NCBI RefSeq assembly: GCF_900113805.1
Contig: NZ_FOQT01000002.1
Location: 434,001-498,000 of the forward strand
DNA length: 64,000 nucleotides
Reading direction: 5' to 3'
Source of the DNA: Halpernia frigidisoli
GTDB taxonomy: Bacteria > Bacteroidota > Bacteroidia > Flavobacteriales > Weeksellaceae
The position numbers were made by a program, and so were the translations under genes. Shown one piece after another: positions 62,874 to 64,000 of the stretch. The stretch's first letter is position 1. The number at the start of each line of letters is the position of its first letter. The notes beneath the pieces are model-generated. The model did not search any database. It was not told the DNA's origin and saw only the letters and a program-made list of their open reading frames with translations.

Positions 62874-64000
62874 ATGTCCGAAAATAAAAGCCATCACAAT
62901 CCAAACGCAGAAAATCCTGCAACTTTTACCGATCTAAAATTATCAGAACCAGAAACTTACGCTGCAGGAAAAGAAGCCGTTTTGGTCTCTGCGGAACATA
63001 TTTTAAAGGCGATGAATCCAGTTCGCGGATTTAAAGCATTAAATCAATTGAATGCTTACGACGGTTTTGACTGTCCAAGTTGTGCTTGGCCAGATCCGGA
63101 TGATGATCGAAGCGCAGTTGCAGAATATTGCGAAAATGGTGCAAAAGCAATTTCAGAAGAAGCGACCACAAAAGTAATTTGGGAAGATTTTTTTGCTCTG
63201 CACTCTGTTGAACAATTGTCGAAATTAGATGATTATCACATCGGCAAAAGCGGAAGAATTGGTCGACCGATGTATCTTCCGGAAAACGGGACGCATTACG
63301 AACCAATTTCCTGGGAAAATGCCTTCAAAATAATCGCCGAAAAATTAAACGGTTTAAATTCGCCAGACGAAGCAATTTTTTACAATAGTGGTCGTACAAG
63401 TAATGAAGCAGCGTTTCTTTATCAACTTTTTATAAGAGAATTTGGGACAAATAATATGGCAGATTGTAATAATTTATGCCATAGAAGTAGTGCGATCGCG
63501 CTTGAAGATACCGTCGGGATTGGAAAAGGTTCTACAACTTTACAAGATCTTTACGAAGCCGAAGCGATAATTATTATAGGACAAAATCCTGGAACAAACC
63601 ATCCAAGAATGCTTTCTGCATTGAAAAAAGCACGAGAAAATGATGCTTTAATTATTGCTGTAAATCCATTAAAAGAGGCTGGTTTGCAAAATTTCACCGA
63701 TCCACAATCTATTGCGGGAATTTTAGGTCGGGAAGTTACGATCTCTAATTACTACCTTCAAATCAGAGTTAATGGCGATATGGCTTTGATGCAAGCTATC
63801 GCAAAATTTTGGTTCCAATTTGAAGATGAAAATCCAGGACAAGTTTTAGATCAAAAATTTATTACGGAAGAAACAGCAGGATTCGAAGCCTTTAAAAAAC
63901 ATATTATAGAGCAGGATCTTGACATTTTATCTAAAAAATGCGGTATTCCTTTGGATAAGATAAAAGAAATAGCAGAGAAATTAAAATTTAAAAATAAAAT
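62874..64000 (+). CDS. FdhF/YdeP family molybdopterin oxidoreductase, N-terminal part (runs off the right edge)
   Basis: 375 codons are visible from ATG 62874 (MSENKSHHNPNAENPA). DGFDCPSCAWPDPDD is the YdeP-type N-terminus, followed by FYNSGRTSNEAAFLYQLFIR and NNLCHRSSAIALEDTVGIG of the bis-MGD enzyme core. YdeP relatives are formate dehydrogenase-like proteins linked to acid or redox stress. It needs MGD and sulfur, which the upstream mobA and fdhD supply. The C-terminal half is outside the window. Confidence 0.9.
   Translation, partial: MSENKSHHNPNAENPATFTDLKLSEPETYAAGKEAVLVSAEHILKAMNPVRGFKALNQLNAYDGFDCPSCAWPDPDDDRSAVAEYCENGAKAISEEATTKVIWEDFFALHSVEQLSKLDDYHIGKSGRIGRPMYLPENGTHYEPISWENAFKIIAEKLNGLNSPDEAIFYNSGRTSNEAAFLYQLFIREFGTNNMADCNNLCHRSSAIALEDTVGIGKGSTTLQDLYEAEAIIIIGQNPGTNHPRMLSALKKARENDALIIAVNPLKEAGLQNFTDPQSIAGILGREVTISNYYLQIRVNGDMALMQAIAKFWFQFEDENPGQVLDQKFITEETAGFEAFKKHIIEQDLDILSKKCGIPLDKIKEIAEKLKFKNK

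Overview
The window is chromosomal DNA of a low-GC Bacteroidota. It most resembles a Flavobacteriia/Weeksellaceae member such as Chryseobacterium or a relative. Four signs support this: promoters of the Bacteroidota type (TTTG or TTG, about 19 nt, then TAnnTTTG) with weak Shine-Dalgarno signals; TonB-dependent receptors with a CarboxypepD-like N-terminal domain; family markers such as DUF4394, DUF4290 and DUF4241; and a MurA with Asp at the catalytic Cys position. No phage, plasmid, IS element or CRISPR array was seen.

1-14.5 kb: translation core on the minus strand. Reading from right to left: radA, rpsU, xerC, hpf, a Thr(TGT)-Tyr-Gly-Thr(GGT) tRNA cluster, tuf, tRNA-Trp, secE, nusG, then rplK-rplA-rplJ-rplL. 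This is the ancient order also seen in E. coli (thrU-tyrU-glyT-thrT-tufB-secE-nusG-rplKAJL), but it has been split. A plus-strand DUF4394 lipoprotein gene sits between the tRNAs and tuf. Four accessory genes (deacetylase, GNAT, OsmC, oxidoreductase) sit between nusG and rplK. rplL ends at a terminator and is followed by a secreted-protein gene, not rpoBC.

14.5-33 kb: mixed housekeeping genes. These are a lipoprotein, a dienelactone hydrolase, pyrG, yidC, the RNase P RNA gene rnpB, a frameshifted CPBP membrane protease, PPK2, DUF1573, valS, DUF4241, a ribokinase-like gene, an alpha/beta hydrolase, a ParE-type toxin-antitoxin pair, an ACP phosphodiesterase, YceI, and a TonB receptor behind a small CxxCH protein.

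33-47 kb: pfkA-gapA (glycolysis), a YoeB-type toxin-antitoxin pair, DUF427, MscS, an outer-membrane protein, a siderophore-type TonB receptor with a PepSY protein, an ABC-F ATPase, a FemAB/GNAT-like acyltransferase, a lipoprotein hydrolase, a GH25 lysozyme, a CsgG-like protein and an SRPBCC protein.

47-64 kb: an M3 oligopeptidase, a YbhN-like protein with panD, HU, pdxH, yqgE, a class IV aminotransferase homologue lacking its PLP lysine, a START-like protein, a tight four-gene operon (lpxH, PH-like membrane protein, LuxE-like acyltransferase, PD-(D/E)XK-like protein), queD, comF, DUF4290-murA, and finally mobA-fdhD-(small gene)-fdhF, a molybdenum formate-dehydrogenase-type module that runs off the end.

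The most notable non-gene signal is a dispersed family of eight intergenic repeats (R1-R8). All share conserved anchors (GCTATCC...ATCTTTT and AAAAAGGAT...TATC) around variable hairpin cores. A second is that six genes start only 3-5 nt downstream of a TAnnTTTG promoter element, which suggests leaderless transcripts.
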